64,000 nt of DNA, from NCBI RefSeq assembly GCF_003028855.1, contig NZ_CP028324.1:3100001-3164000 (forward strand). The letters are read 5' to 3'. Origin of the DNA: Pseudoduganella armeniaca (GTDB taxonomy: Bacteria; Pseudomonadota; Gammaproteobacteria; Burkholderiales; Burkholderiaceae_D). Below the pieces are notes generated by a model, which worked only from the letters and a program-made list of their open reading frames with translations, did no database searches and had not been told where the DNA came from. Within the stretch, counting starts at the first letter, position 1, and the number at the start of each line of letters is the position of its first letter. Position numbers and translations under genes: made by a program. This document shows, one piece after another, positions 25,806 to 34,917 of the stretch.

Positions 25806-28184
25806 CTATACCGCCATTCGCACCCCGCTGCACACCATGCTGCTGAGCCGCTCCGGCGGCAGCGCGGGACTGAAGTAGTAGCCCTGCATCTGGTCGCATT
25901 CGTGGTCGCGCAGGAAGGCCAGCTGCTCCTGCGTCTCGACGCCCTCGGCGATCACTTCCAGCTTCAGGTTGTGCCCCAGCGCGATGATGGTGCGCGCGAT
26001 GACGGCATTGCCGTCGCCCGCCACGTCGCCCAGGAACGAACGGTCGATCTTGATCACGTCCACCGGGAACTTCTGCAGATACGACAGGCTGGAATAGCCG
26101 GTGCCGAAATCGTCGATCGACAGCCGCACGCCCAGGGACTTCAGCCGTGCCAGCACCTCCAGCGCGGCGGCAGGATTGTCCATCAGCTGGCTTTCCGTCA
26201 CTTCCAGCTCGAGCGCATTGGGCAGGATGCTGTACTCGCGCAACGTGGCTTCCAGGTGCTCGACGAAGCGGCGCTGGCGCAGCTGGCGCGCCGACAGGTT
26301 GACGGAAATGACGAAATCCTCCACGCCTTGCGCCGTCAGCGCGCGTAGGGTATTGCAGGCTTCGGCGATGACCCAGTCGCCCAGCGGCACGATCAGGCCG
26401 GTCTGCTCGGCGATGGGAATGAACTGGTCCGGCCCGACCACGCCGCGCTCCGGGCTGTGCCAGCGCACCAGCGCCTCGGCGCCGACGATGCGCCCCGTGC
26501 GCAGGTCCACCTTGGGCTGGTAGCCGAGCGCCATCTCGCGGTTGCGGATGGCGCGATTCAGGCTGGCCTCCAGCAGCAAGTGCTGGTGCACCACGCGGCT
26601 CAGGTCCTCCGAGTAGAACTGCACGTTGTTCTTGCCCATGGTCTTGGCGTGGTACATGGCGGCGTCGGCCGCGCGCATGATGCGGTCGACCGTGTCGCCG
26701 TCGCGCGGGAACATGGCGACACCGAAGCTGCCGCCGGCGATCAGTTCGCGCCCGTCCAGCAGGATCGGCCGGTCGACGCTGTGACGCAGCCGCTCCAGCA
26801 GGTCCGCCACCACCGTTTCGCCGGGCGGTTCGACGATCAGGAGCACGAACTCGTCGCCACCCAGGCGCGCCACCGTGTCGTGCTCGCGCACGCCGACGCG
26901 CAGGCGCCCGGCGATTTCGCGCAGCACGGCGTCGCCGGCGTCATGGCCGAAGGTATCGTTGATGTGCTTGAAGTTGTCCAGGTCGACGAAGGCCAGCGCC
27001 CCGCCCGGGCCGCCACGCGCCGTCGCCTCGAGCGCCTGCTTCAGGCGTTCCTGCAGCAAGGTGCGGTTGGCCAGGCCCGTCAGCGCGTCATGGTGGGCCA
27101 TGTGGTGCAGCCGGCGTTCGTACTGGCGCGATTGCGTGACGTCGTTCAGCACCGCCACGAAGTGCGTCACGTTGCCGTCGATATTGATGACGGGGTCGAT
27201 GCGCAGGTCGTTCCAGAAGATCTCGCCGGACTTGCGGATGTTGCGCAGCACCGCGTGCACGCTGCTCTTGGTGTGCAAGGCGGCGCGGATGCGCGCGTGC
27301 TCGTGCATGTCGCAGCCTTCCAGGCGCATGAAGCGGGGATCGCGACCCTTGATCTCGGCCAGCGTATAGCCCGTCATCTGCTCGAACGCGGGATTGACGT
27401 ATTCGATCAGGTTCTTGCCGTGCGCGCAGCAGGTGATGATGATCGCATTCACGCTGGAAAACATGGCCCGCTCGCTGACGCGCAGGCCCTGTTCCGTCTT
27501 CTTGCGGGCCGAGATGTCGAGGCCCGTGCCGAACACGCAGGGCACGTTGCCCAGGCGCGTGCGGGCGCAATTGAACAGGCAGGTGGTGCGCTTGCCGTGC
27601 TTGCCGACGAATTCCGCCTCGTGCGAGGAACTGCCTTGCTCGAACGCGGCCAGGATCTTGTCGCGCACCAGCGCCCGTTCATGCTCGTCGAAGAAGGTGC
27701 CGACGTCGGTGCTCGGCAATTCCTCGCCGGGGCGCTCCAGCACCTGCTCCAGCTGGCGGTTCCACAGCAGCAGGTGGCCGCTCTGGTCGATCACGTAGAA
27801 CACGCAGGGCAGGTTCTCGATCAGCTCCGCGACCGGAAAATCCTGCAGCAGCGCATTGCGCGGCGCCGCGTGGCCCGCCAGCGGCAGCACGATCACGCTG
27901 TACTTGCCGGGTTCCTCGGTGTCGAGCGATTGCGGCGCCACCGTCAGCCGCACGGGCAAGCGCCGGCCGTCCGCGCACAGCAGGCGCCCGGCCAGGTTGG
28001 CCTGGGCCACGCTGGGGGAAAACAGCGTGACCGTCTCGTCGAATTCGACGAAGCCAGCCAGGTCGCGCCCGCGCACGGCTTCCGCGCCAAACCCGGCCAG
28101 CTTCTCGAAAGCCTTGTTCCAGCTGACGACAGTGCCGGCGGCATCGGCCACCAGCACGGCAAGGGGTAAGGGCGCGAGACTCAT
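25806..28184 (-). CDS. PAS-GGDEF-EAL cyclic-di-GMP signalling protein
   Basis: A 792-aa protein starting at the ATG at 28184 behind GGAG. Order: PAS (about residues 5-100), PAS (110-230), PAS with PAC (245-365, EYVNPAFEQMTGYTLAEIKGRDPRFM), GGDEF (375-535) and EAL (545-785). The diguanylate cyclase site GGDEF (442-446) is intact. The phosphodiesterase site keeps GAEALVRW, NLSARQL, ELEVTES, DDFGTGYSSLSYL and KIDRSF, so both activities are possible. No membrane segments are visible, so it is a soluble sensor responding through the PAS domains. It converges with the phosphatase gene; a weak GGCGC/GCGCC stem at 25788-25804 lies between the two stops. Confidence 0.95.
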   Translation of the reverse strand: MSLAPLPLAVLVADAAGTVVSWNKAFEKLAGFGAEAVRGRDLAGFVEFDETVTLFSPSVAQANLAGRLLCADGRRLPVRLTVAPQSLDTEEPGKYSVIVLPLAGHAAPRNALLQDFPVAELIENLPCVFYVIDQSGHLLLWNRQLEQVLERPGEELPSTDVGTFFDEHERALVRDKILAAFEQGSSSHEAEFVGKHGKRTTCLFNCARTRLGNVPCVFGTGLDISARKKTEQGLRVSERAMFSSVNAIIITCCAHGKNLIEYVNPAFEQMTGYTLAEIKGRDPRFMRLEGCDMHEHARIRAALHTKSSVHAVLRNIRKSGEIFWNDLRIDPVINIDGNVTHFVAVLNDVTQSRQYERRLHHMAHHDALTGLANRTLLQERLKQALEATARGGPGGALAFVDLDNFKHINDTFGHDAGDAVLREIAGRLRVGVREHDTVARLGGDEFVLLIVEPPGETVVADLLERLRHSVDRPILLDGRELIAGGSFGVAMFPRDGDTVDRIMRAADAAMYHAKTMGKNNVQFYSEDLSRVVHQHLLLEASLNRAIRNREMALGYQPKVDLRTGRIVGAEALVRWHSPERGVVGPDQFIPIAEQTGLIVPLGDWVIAEACNTLRALTAQGVEDFVISVNLSARQLRQRRFVEHLEATLREYSILPNALELEVTESQLMDNPAAALEVLARLKSLGVRLSIDDFGTGYSSLSYLQKFPVDVIKIDRSFLGDVAGDGNAVIARTIIALGHNLKLEVIAEGVETQEQLAFLRDHECDQMQGYYFSPALPPERLSSMVCSGVRMAV

Positions 28185-28295
28185 CGGCGTCTCCAGTCGC
28201 GCGCTGCCGGCTGACCGGATGGTCGGCCAGGCAGGCATGAACCATGATAGCCGGATTCGGGCCGTGCCGGCGCGCACGGATGGCGATCGCCGCCG

Positions 28296-28598
28296 TCAGC
28301 GTGGCGCGGCGGGAGCCAGCACGACGATCGGGCTCGGGCGCCAGTTGCCCGGCGCCGTTTCCAGGCAGCTCGGATCGCGCAGCGGGATGCCTTCGAACAA
28401 CTGCTCCAGCGTGGCCCGGTCCTGCTCGGTGGCGGCGTCGCCCACCAGTTCGCACCAGGCGCGGAAGGCGCCGCGCGCCATGGCCCAGCAGGCGTCCGGA
28501 TCGACCGGCGCGGCGCCGCGCGCCTGGGCGGCGATGTCCGTGATCGTGCGCAGCGTGCTGGCGGTGATGGTGTCGTAGCTGTAGGTGATGTCCGGCAT
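28296..28598 (-). CDS. 100-aa protein of unknown function in a kinase operon
   Basis: The ATG at 28598 has GGGAG at good spacing. The product begins MPDITYSYDTITAST and contains an acidic helical core (DACWAMARGAFRAWCELVG, DRATLEQLFEG). No signal peptide or membrane segment is seen, and the family is not recognised. It starts 23 bp after the stop of the hybrid histidine kinase, so it is the third gene of an acyl-CoA dehydrogenase/kinase/small-protein operon. Confidence 0.75.
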   Translation of the reverse strand: MPDITYSYDTITASTLRTITDIAAQARGAAPVDPDACWAMARGAFRAWCELVGDAATEQDRATLEQLFEGIPLRDPSCLETAPGNWRPSPIVVLAPAAPR

Positions 28599-28621
28599 GG
28601 TGGCTCCCGATAGCGTTGCGT

Positions 28622-31408
28622 TCAAGTGGCGGCCAGCGCCTGGCGCAGCTGCTCGATGGTGTAGGGTTTGCGCAGCGCCGCCGTGGCGAACGGCAGCACC
28701 GGTGCCTGCGCGCCGGTGGCGAACACGATGCGCATGGCCGGATGCGCGCTGTGCGCTTGCTGCGCCAGCGCGAGGCCGGACATGCCCGGCAGCTGCACGT
28801 CCGTCAGCAGGATGTCGGCCTGTGCCAGCAGGGCCAGCGCGGCTTCGGCCGAGCCGGCGCCGGTGGCCGCATAGCCGACCAGCTCGACCATCTGGCACAG
28901 CAGGTCGAGCGCGTCCGGATTGTCTTCCACCACCAGCACGCGTGCCCGTGCCGGCAGCGGCGCGGCCGCGCCGCCGGCCCGGCTGTCCAGCACGGCGCGC
29001 ACGCGCCCAGCCAGCTCGTCGCGCCGGTAGGGCTTGCTGAGCAGCTCGACGCCCGCGTCCAGCCGGCCGCCGTGCACGATGGCGTTCTGCGTGTAGCCGG
29101 AGGTGAACAGCACGGCCAGCCCGGGCAGCATGGCGCTGGCCTTGCGCGCCAGTTCGGGACTGCTCAGCGGGCCGGGCATCACCACGTCCGTAAACAACAG
29201 GTCGGGCCGGGCGCCGTCCTGCAGCAGGCGCCAGGCGGCGTGGGCGCTGGCTGCCGTCAGCACGTCGTAGCCCAGCGCGGCCAGCTGGTCGGCCGCAGCC
29301 GCGCGCACGTCGGCGTCGTCCTCGACGACCAGGATGGTCTCGGTACCGCCCCGCAGCGGCCCGCGCGCCGCCGGCGTGGCCGGCTGCGCCGGCAGTGCCG
29401 TACGCGGCAGGTACAGCTTGACGGTGGTGCCATGGCCCACTTCGCTGTACAGCTCCACGTGGCCCCCACTCTGCTTGATGAAGCCGTACACCATCGACAG
29501 CCCCAGGCCCGTGCCCTGGCCTTCGGGCTTGGTGGTGAAGAACGGTTCGAATGCGCGCGCGCGGGTCTCGGGCGTCATGCCCGCGCCCGTGTCGGAAACG
29601 GCCAGCAGCACGTAGTCGCCGCTGCCCACGTCGCCGTGCTGCTCGCTGTAGCGGGCGTCCAGCGTCACGTTGTCCAGTTCGATCGTCAGGCTGCCGCTGC
29701 CGGCCATCGCGTCGCGCGCATTGATGGCCAGGTTCAGCAGCACGTTCTCCAGCTGGCCGCGGTCGAGCTGGACGGCCCACAGGCCGGGCGGCAGGCAGAT
29801 TTCCACGGCGACGGCCTCGCCGATGGCGCGACGCAGCAGCTCCTCCATGCCGCGCACCACGTCGCCCGGGTCGAGGGCGGTCGGTTGCAGGGGCTGGCGC
29901 CGCGCGAACGCCAGCAAATGGCCCGACAGGCGTGCGCCCCGGTCCACGGCCGCGACGGCGCTGGCGATGCGCTGGCGCGCCGAGGCGTCGCCGCTGTGCT
30001 CCGCCGCCAGCAGCTCCAGGTTGCTGCCGACCACCTGCAGGATATTGTTGAAGTCGTGCGCGATGCCGCCCGTCAGCTTGCCGATCGCTTCCATCTTCTG
30101 CGCCTGCAGCAGCGCGGCCTGCGCCGCCTCCAGCTCGCGCGTGCGCTGCGCCACCGCTTCCTCCAGTTCTTCCTGGTGGCGGCGCCGCATGGCGTCCGCC
30201 GTGGCCTGCGCCGTCACGTCGTCCGCCTGCAGGAAGATGTGGCCGGCGCCATCCTCTTCCCGCACCGGTTTCAGCACCAGGTTCAGATGGACCTCGCCGG
30301 CCGCGCCGGGGCGGCTCAACGGCACGGCGGTCGCCACCACTTCCTCGCCCGAGATGCGGGCCAGTTCGTACAGGTCGCGCAGCGGCTGGCCAGCCAGCCA
30401 GGGGAAGGTGTCGTCCAGCGTGGCGCCGGGCGCCGGCCGGGTGCCGAACAGGCGGCCGAACGACTCGTTGGCCATCTCGAAGACCAGCTCCGCACCGGCC
30501 GTGACGGCCATGATGCCGGGCGCGTGCTCGAACAGGCTGGCCAACTGGCGCGCCTTGTCCTGGGCCAGCGCCACCGCCGCGCGGCTGCGCTCGCGCTCGG
30601 CCAGCAGTTCGCGTTGCACACCCGATGCGGGCCGCAGCGACAGCAGCACGCCGACGATGGTGTCGCCATCCCGGATGCCCGTGACGGCCACCTCGGTGGG
30701 CTCGACGTTGCCGCGGATGCGCAATGCCAGCACGCTGCGGCTGGCGCCTTCGCTCATGCGCGCCAGCGCCGCGTCCAGTTCGCGGTTCCAGAACGGCAGC
30801 TCGTGCGCGTAGGTGCCGGTCGCGTCGGCCGGCGCGATGTCCAGCAGTTCGCTGGCGCGGCGGTTCCAGTACACCACCTGGGTATTGGCATCGAGGCCGA
30901 TGACGGCGTCGGCCGACTGCTCCCAGAAGTCGCGCAGGTAGCTCTCCGCGATTACCATGCGCCGCAGCGCCGTGCTGTCGACCGGGCGGCTGGCCAGTTG
31001 CGTATTGGCGCGCTCCAGCGTGGTGCGCAGGCGCCGTTGCGTGGCGGCCGCCTGCAGGGCCTGGGCCAGCTGGCGCCCCAGCTGCGGGTCGTTCGGGTCG
31101 AGCACGACGGCGTCGCCGATCATCGGGCTGCGCCGCAGTTCGGCACGCAGCGCGCCGGTATCTTCCGCCAGGAACACGATGCGGCCACTGGGCCAGTGCC
31201 GGCGCACGTGGCGCGCCAGCGGCACCGGTCGCGCCACCGAGGCGGCAATCACGCACAGCGCGGTGGCGGGCGGCAGCCAGTCAGCGGCTTCGCCCTGTAC
31301 GGTCGCGGTGTCGCACGCCACGACGAGCGCGCCGGGCGGCAGGGCCGGCAGCTGTGCCGGCTCGGCCGTGGCGCCGAGCAGCAGGATGACGGGGGCGGCC
31401 CCGCTCAT
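28622..31408 (-). CDS. PAS-containing hybrid histidine kinase with two receiver domains
   Basis: A 928-aa protein starting at the ATG at 31408, which overlaps the upstream stop (ATGA). The first 150 residues resemble a degenerate receiver. Two PAS domains follow (about 165-275 and 295-405), then a coiled coil with HisKA, whose phospho-acceptor is His451 in GGIAHDFNN. The ATPase domain has NLAINARDAM, DTGAGM and GTGLGLSMVYG. Two complete receivers end the chain: ILVVEDDADV/LLFTDVVMPG and VLVVEDNPDA/ILLTDVQLPGMSG, with lysines in SKPYR and RKPYT. No transmembrane helix is seen, so it senses a cytoplasmic signal. Multiple receivers suggest a phosphorelay. Confidence 0.94.
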   Translation of the reverse strand: MSGAAPVILLLGATAEPAQLPALPPGALVVACDTATVQGEAADWLPPATALCVIAASVARPVPLARHVRRHWPSGRIVFLAEDTGALRAELRRSPMIGDAVVLDPNDPQLGRQLAQALQAAATQRRLRTTLERANTQLASRPVDSTALRRMVIAESYLRDFWEQSADAVIGLDANTQVVYWNRRASELLDIAPADATGTYAHELPFWNRELDAALARMSEGASRSVLALRIRGNVEPTEVAVTGIRDGDTIVGVLLSLRPASGVQRELLAERERSRAAVALAQDKARQLASLFEHAPGIMAVTAGAELVFEMANESFGRLFGTRPAPGATLDDTFPWLAGQPLRDLYELARISGEEVVATAVPLSRPGAAGEVHLNLVLKPVREEDGAGHIFLQADDVTAQATADAMRRRHQEELEEAVAQRTRELEAAQAALLQAQKMEAIGKLTGGIAHDFNNILQVVGSNLELLAAEHSGDASARQRIASAVAAVDRGARLSGHLLAFARRQPLQPTALDPGDVVRGMEELLRRAIGEAVAVEICLPPGLWAVQLDRGQLENVLLNLAINARDAMAGSGSLTIELDNVTLDARYSEQHGDVGSGDYVLLAVSDTGAGMTPETRARAFEPFFTTKPEGQGTGLGLSMVYGFIKQSGGHVELYSEVGHGTTVKLYLPRTALPAQPATPAARGPLRGGTETILVVEDDADVRAAAADQLAALGYDVLTAASAHAAWRLLQDGARPDLLFTDVVMPGPLSSPELARKASAMLPGLAVLFTSGYTQNAIVHGGRLDAGVELLSKPYRRDELAGRVRAVLDSRAGGAAAPLPARARVLVVEDNPDALDLLCQMVELVGYAATGAGSAEAALALLAQADILLTDVQLPGMSGLALAQQAHSAHPAMRIVFATGAQAPVLPFATAALRKPYTIEQLRQALAAT

Positions 31409-32565
31409 AGCAGCGGCATGCCCAGCAGTGCGCGACCCGTCCAGATGCGCAGCATGTCCGTGGTGGGCGACATCACGTGGCTGGCGCGGGCGTCGCGCAG
31501 CAGTTGCGCCACGCGGCTGTTGTCGCGGTAGGCGGAGCCGCCGCAGATGGTCATCGCGTCGTTGGCCAGCGCCACGGCCGTCTCGCCGGCGTCGGCCTTG
31601 CAGGAGAGGATGAACGGCAGCGCCTCCGGGTCGCCGGCGTCGCCGCGCTGGGCCGCCTCGAGCACCAGCGCGCGGGTCTTCTGCAGTGCCACCCACATGG
31701 CCGCGTAGCGCGTCTGCATGGTCTCCAGCTCGGCCAGCGTGCCGCCCGTGTGGCTGTAGCGACGGTTGCGCAGGTGCTCGCCGGCCAGGTCGACGGCCGC
31801 CTGCGCGATGCCCAGGTAGGTGCCCGCCATCGCCATCAGGAAGTACGGTGCCACCACCTCGAACACATACCAGACCTGGTCGCCTTCCGTCCCCAGCAGG
31901 TTCTGCACCGGCACCGGGACGTCCGCCAGACGCAGGCCGCGCGAGGAATTGCCGCGCATGCCGAAGCCATGCCACGGCGCCAGCCAGGTCAGGCCCGGCG
32001 TGCCGGCATCGACGATCATGCAGCTGAAGTCGCCCTCGGCGGCGCCGCCGCTGGCCACGGTGGACACCACGTAGGAGTCGGCCTGGGCGCCGTTGGTGAC
32101 GAACTGCTTGGTGCCGTTCAGCAGATAATGCTCGCCCTGCGCCGTCATCGTCGTCTCGGGCAGGTAGAAGTGGGCCCCGGTGCCGCTCTCGGACAAGGCC
32201 AGCGTGGTGATGTGGCGGCCCGCCGCGATTTCGCGCAGGTAGTGGTCGCGCTGGTAGTCGGTGGCCTTGGCGGCGATCACGGCCGTGCCAACGCAATGCA
32301 TGCCGAAGCACAGCGCGGACGACGGGCAGGCTTGGCCGATCATGGCGGTCAGGTGGCACAAGGCGTGCAAGCCCTGGCCATGCCCGCCCAGGATGCCAGG
32401 CACCTGCAGGCCCAGCAGCCCGGACTGGGCGAACGCGCGCATCGAGTGGGCCGGCCAGACGCCGTCGCGATCGACCTGCTCGGCCTGTGGCAGCACGATG
32501 TCGTCGACGATGCGGCGCGTCAGCCCGGCGAGCCGGTCCAGGATAGGGGAATGCAGTCTGACCAC
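31405..32565 (-). CDS. Acyl-CoA dehydrogenase family flavoprotein
   Basis: A 386-aa protein with a GTG start at 32565 and only a weak upstream GGATC. The N-terminal helical domain is followed by the flavin stretch TTLALSESGTGAHFYLPETTMT and NGTKQFVTNGAQADSYVV. The C-terminal domain includes AICGG-like TICGGSAYRDNSRVAQLLRDARA and the closing TDMLRIWTGRALLGMPLL. These fit FAD-dependent acyl-CoA dehydrogenases acting on CoA thioesters or, in some branches, other substrates. The stop overlaps the start of a hybrid histidine kinase gene, an uncommon pairing. No other fatty-acid gene is near, so the substrate is open. Confidence 0.9.
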   Translation of the reverse strand: MVRLHSPILDRLAGLTRRIVDDIVLPQAEQVDRDGVWPAHSMRAFAQSGLLGLQVPGILGGHGQGLHALCHLTAMIGQACPSSALCFGMHCVGTAVIAAKATDYQRDHYLREIAAGRHITTLALSESGTGAHFYLPETTMTAQGEHYLLNGTKQFVTNGAQADSYVVSTVASGGAAEGDFSCMIVDAGTPGLTWLAPWHGFGMRGNSSRGLRLADVPVPVQNLLGTEGDQVWYVFEVVAPYFLMAMAGTYLGIAQAAVDLAGEHLRNRRYSHTGGTLAELETMQTRYAAMWVALQKTRALVLEAAQRGDAGDPEALPFILSCKADAGETAVALANDAMTICGGSAYRDNSRVAQLLRDARASHVMSPTTDMLRIWTGRALLGMPLL

Positions 32566-32760
32566 GACATTGATCCGTTGGATAAAAAAGCAAGTATAGG
32601 TGATCGGCGTTACTGTTCAGTGTCTTGCTGGCAATCGTGCGCACGGCGGAACCCCTTGCCGCCATTGTGCGTGCCACACTCCGGCACGGGCGCACGTTTC
32701 CTGTGGCTATCGTGCGGACGGCCCGGCGCGATGATGCGAATAATCGCGGCAGGAGGAGCC

Positions 32761-32931
32761 ATGCAGTCCAGGAATACGCGCGAAGGAAGTTATCGTGGCC
32801 GCACGCCGGCGGCCGAAGGCGGGGCAAACCGCCGCCATGTGCGCGGGCGCGCCGGCACGCCGCGCCGCCCCGTCAGTACACAGGCCTCGCTGGCGCTGCT
32901 GCAGCGCCTGATGCGCCGTCCGCCCTTGTGA
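32761..32931 (+). CDS. 56-aa Arg-rich protein of unknown function
   Basis: The ATG at 32761 follows a very strong site, AGGAGGAGCC. The product starts MQSRNTREGSYRGRTP and ends LALLQRLMRRPPL. It is highly basic, with the neighbours' G/C third-position bias throughout. No domain is recognised. Its 3' end overlaps by 59 bp the end of a convergent minus-strand frame at 32873-33235, so at most one of the two may be expressed at a time. Confidence 0.45.
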   Translation: MQSRNTREGSYRGRTPAAEGGANRRHVRGRAGTPRRPVSTQASLALLQRLMRRPPL

Positions 32932-33235
32932 CGGCGGCGCCGCGCGGCGGGAGCGCGCGCTGCCGGCGCGACGGATGCCACGGCAGCGTGGCCCAGGCCC
33001 GCGCCGCGCCCGCCGTGCGGCGCCGGTCGCCCAGCCGCAGCAGCGGTACCAGCAGGCAGGGCGGCACGCCACGCGCGCTCATGAACCGGGCCGCCCTCAG
33101 CTTGCCGTAAGCGGGAATCATGGCGGCGCCGATATGCACGACGCGCGCCAGGCGGCCGTCGGCGCGGCGCTCGGGCGGCGTGCTCGGGCAGGGGGCCAGC
33201 GGGTCGGCAGGCATACGGGCCTTCGGTGCAGTCAT
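32873..33235 (-). CDS. possible 120-aa protein of unknown function
   Basis: Codon third positions are almost all G or C from the ATG at 33235, as in neighbouring genes. The product includes RLARVVHIGAAMIPAYGKLRAARFM and is Arg/Pro/Ala-rich. The ribosome binding site is weak (CTGGGGCG), and the last part overlaps the 56-aa plus-strand gene. No family is recognised. Confidence 0.4.
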   Translation of the reverse strand: MTAPKARMPADPLAPCPSTPPERRADGRLARVVHIGAAMIPAYGKLRAARFMSARGVPPCLLVPLLRLGDRRRTAGAARAWATLPWHPSRRQRALPPRGAAVTRADGASGAAAAPARPVY

Positions 33236-33317
33236 CGCCCCAGCTTAGCGGGATTTTGTGACGCGCCGCTGACACGGCGGTGCGCCAACGTTGCGCGGCA
33301 TAAATAAACTTTCGTTC

Positions 33318-33323
33318 TATAAT
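33318..33323 (+). promoter_or_regulatory. likely -10 element (TATAAT) of the KaiC-kinase operon
   Basis: A consensus TATAAT sits in the AT-rich stretch 77 bp upstream of the KaiC-like gene. A TTGCGC at 33291 is 21 bp upstream, longer than the usual spacing, so the -35 element is uncertain. Confidence 0.45.
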
Positions 33324-33399
33324 TTTCGCTCCGGAACGCCGCCCGGCGGCGCTCCATCGGCAACCGCGCCGCGTCGGTCGGCGGCAGCAAAGGTCACGA

Positions 33400-34917
33400 A
33401 TGAATGCAAGCGCAACTTCCCGCGGCGCCGGCCTGGAAACGGCCCGTCGCATCACCACCGGGGTCCCGGGGCTGGACGACATTCTCTGTGGCGGCCTGAC
33501 GGCCGACCGCGTCTATCTGGTCGAAGGCACACCCGGCACCGGCAAGACCACGCTGGGCCTGCAGTTCCTGCTGGAGGGGGCCGCGCGCGGCGAGGCCGGG
33601 TTGTACATCACGCTGTCCGAGACGGCCGACGAGCTGCATGCGGTCGCCCACAGCCATGGCTGGTCACTCGACGCGATCGCGATCTTCGAGCTGGCCAGCG
33701 ATGCCATGCTGGACCCGGATGCCCAGCAATCGGTGCTGTATCCGGCCGAGGTGGAGCTGGGCGAGACGACCCGCGGCGTGATGGACCAGGTCGAGGCCAT
33801 CAGGCCGGCCAGGGTGGTGTTCGACAGCCTGTCGGAGATGCGCCTGCTGGCGCAGAATCCGCTGCGCTACCGCCGCCAGATCCTGGCGCTCAAGCAGTTC
33901 TTTGCCGCCCGCGCGTGTACCGTACTGATGCTCGACGACAAGACCAGCCAGACCGACCAGCACCTGCACAGCATTGCCCACGGCGTCGTCAGCCTGGAGC
34001 AGGTCGCCCAGGAATTCGGCAAGGAGCGGCGGCGCGTGAACATCATCAAGATGCGCGGCATCCGCTTCCGCGGCGGCTATCACGACTATGTGCTGGAGCG
34101 GGGCGGCATCACGATGTTTCCGCGCCTCGTGGCAGCCGAGCACGCGGGCGATTTCGTGCCGGTGGCGCGCTCGACCGGTACGCCGGACCTGGACCGGCTG
34201 CTGGGTGGCGGCCTGGTCGCCGGCACCAACACCCTCATCGTCGGCCCCTCCGGTGTCGGCAAGACGACGCTGACGGTCCGCTGCATGGTGGCGGCACTGG
34301 CGCGCGGCGAAAGGGCGGCGTTCTACCTGTTCGACGAGGGCCTGGGCACGTTCTACGCCCGCGCCGCCGCGTTGGGCATGGACCTGAAGCCCTACCTGGA
34401 CCGCGGCACGCTGATGGTGCGCCATATCGACCCGGCCGAGCTGGCGCCGGGCCAGTTCGCGCAGATGCTGGTCGACGCCGTCGAAGGTCATGGCGTCGAC
34501 TTCATCGTCATCGACAGCCTGAACGCCTATCTGCAGGCGATGCCGGGCGAGCAGTACCTGATGCTGCAGATGCGCGAGCTGCTGACCTACCTGAACCAGA
34601 AGGGGGTCACGACCACGCTGGTGCTGGGGGAACATGGCCTGGTGGGCGAGGTGCGCCGCGACGTCGACCTCAGTTACCTGAGCGATTGCACCATGTTGCT
34701 GCGCTTCTTCGAGGCGGCAGGCAAGCTGCGCCGCGCGATCACCGTCGTCAAGAGCCGCACCGTGTCCCACGCGCTGACGATCCACGAGCTGCGCCTGCAC
34801 GGCGGCGGGATCGACATCGGCGGCTCGCTGCAAGGATTCGAGGGCATCCTGACGGGGCTGCCCACTTACCACGGCGAGACCGCGCTGATGACGGCGGACG
34901 ACGATGCCGACCAGTAA
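33400..34917 (+). CDS. KaiC-like double-domain RecA-fold ATPase
   Basis: A 505-aa protein with two KaiC domains in tandem. The first has Walker A GTPGTGKTT at about residues 43-51, the second GPSGVGKTT at about 282-290. Each is followed by a family-typical stretch: YITLSETADELHAVAHSHGW and YLFDEGLGTFYARAAALGM. The catalytic glutamate pair seen at these places in cyanobacterial KaiC is altered (SET and DEG). The C-terminus (IHELRLHGGGIDIGGSLQGFEG) matches proteobacterial KaiC homologues. These usually pair with a histidine kinase and act in stress or light signalling rather than as a full clock; no kaiA or kaiB is present. The end overlaps the next gene by 14 bp. Confidence 0.93.
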   Translation: MNASATSRGAGLETARRITTGVPGLDDILCGGLTADRVYLVEGTPGTGKTTLGLQFLLEGAARGEAGLYITLSETADELHAVAHSHGWSLDAIAIFELASDAMLDPDAQQSVLYPAEVELGETTRGVMDQVEAIRPARVVFDSLSEMRLLAQNPLRYRRQILALKQFFAARACTVLMLDDKTSQTDQHLHSIAHGVVSLEQVAQEFGKERRRVNIIKMRGIRFRGGYHDYVLERGGITMFPRLVAAEHAGDFVPVARSTGTPDLDRLLGGGLVAGTNTLIVGPSGVGKTTLTVRCMVAALARGERAAFYLFDEGLGTFYARAAALGMDLKPYLDRGTLMVRHIDPAELAPGQFAQMLVDAVEGHGVDFIVIDSLNAYLQAMPGEQYLMLQMRELLTYLNQKGVTTTLVLGEHGLVGEVRRDVDLSYLSDCTMLLRFFEAAGKLRRAITVVKSRTVSHALTIHELRLHGGGIDIGGSLQGFEGILTGLPTYHGETALMTADDDADQ

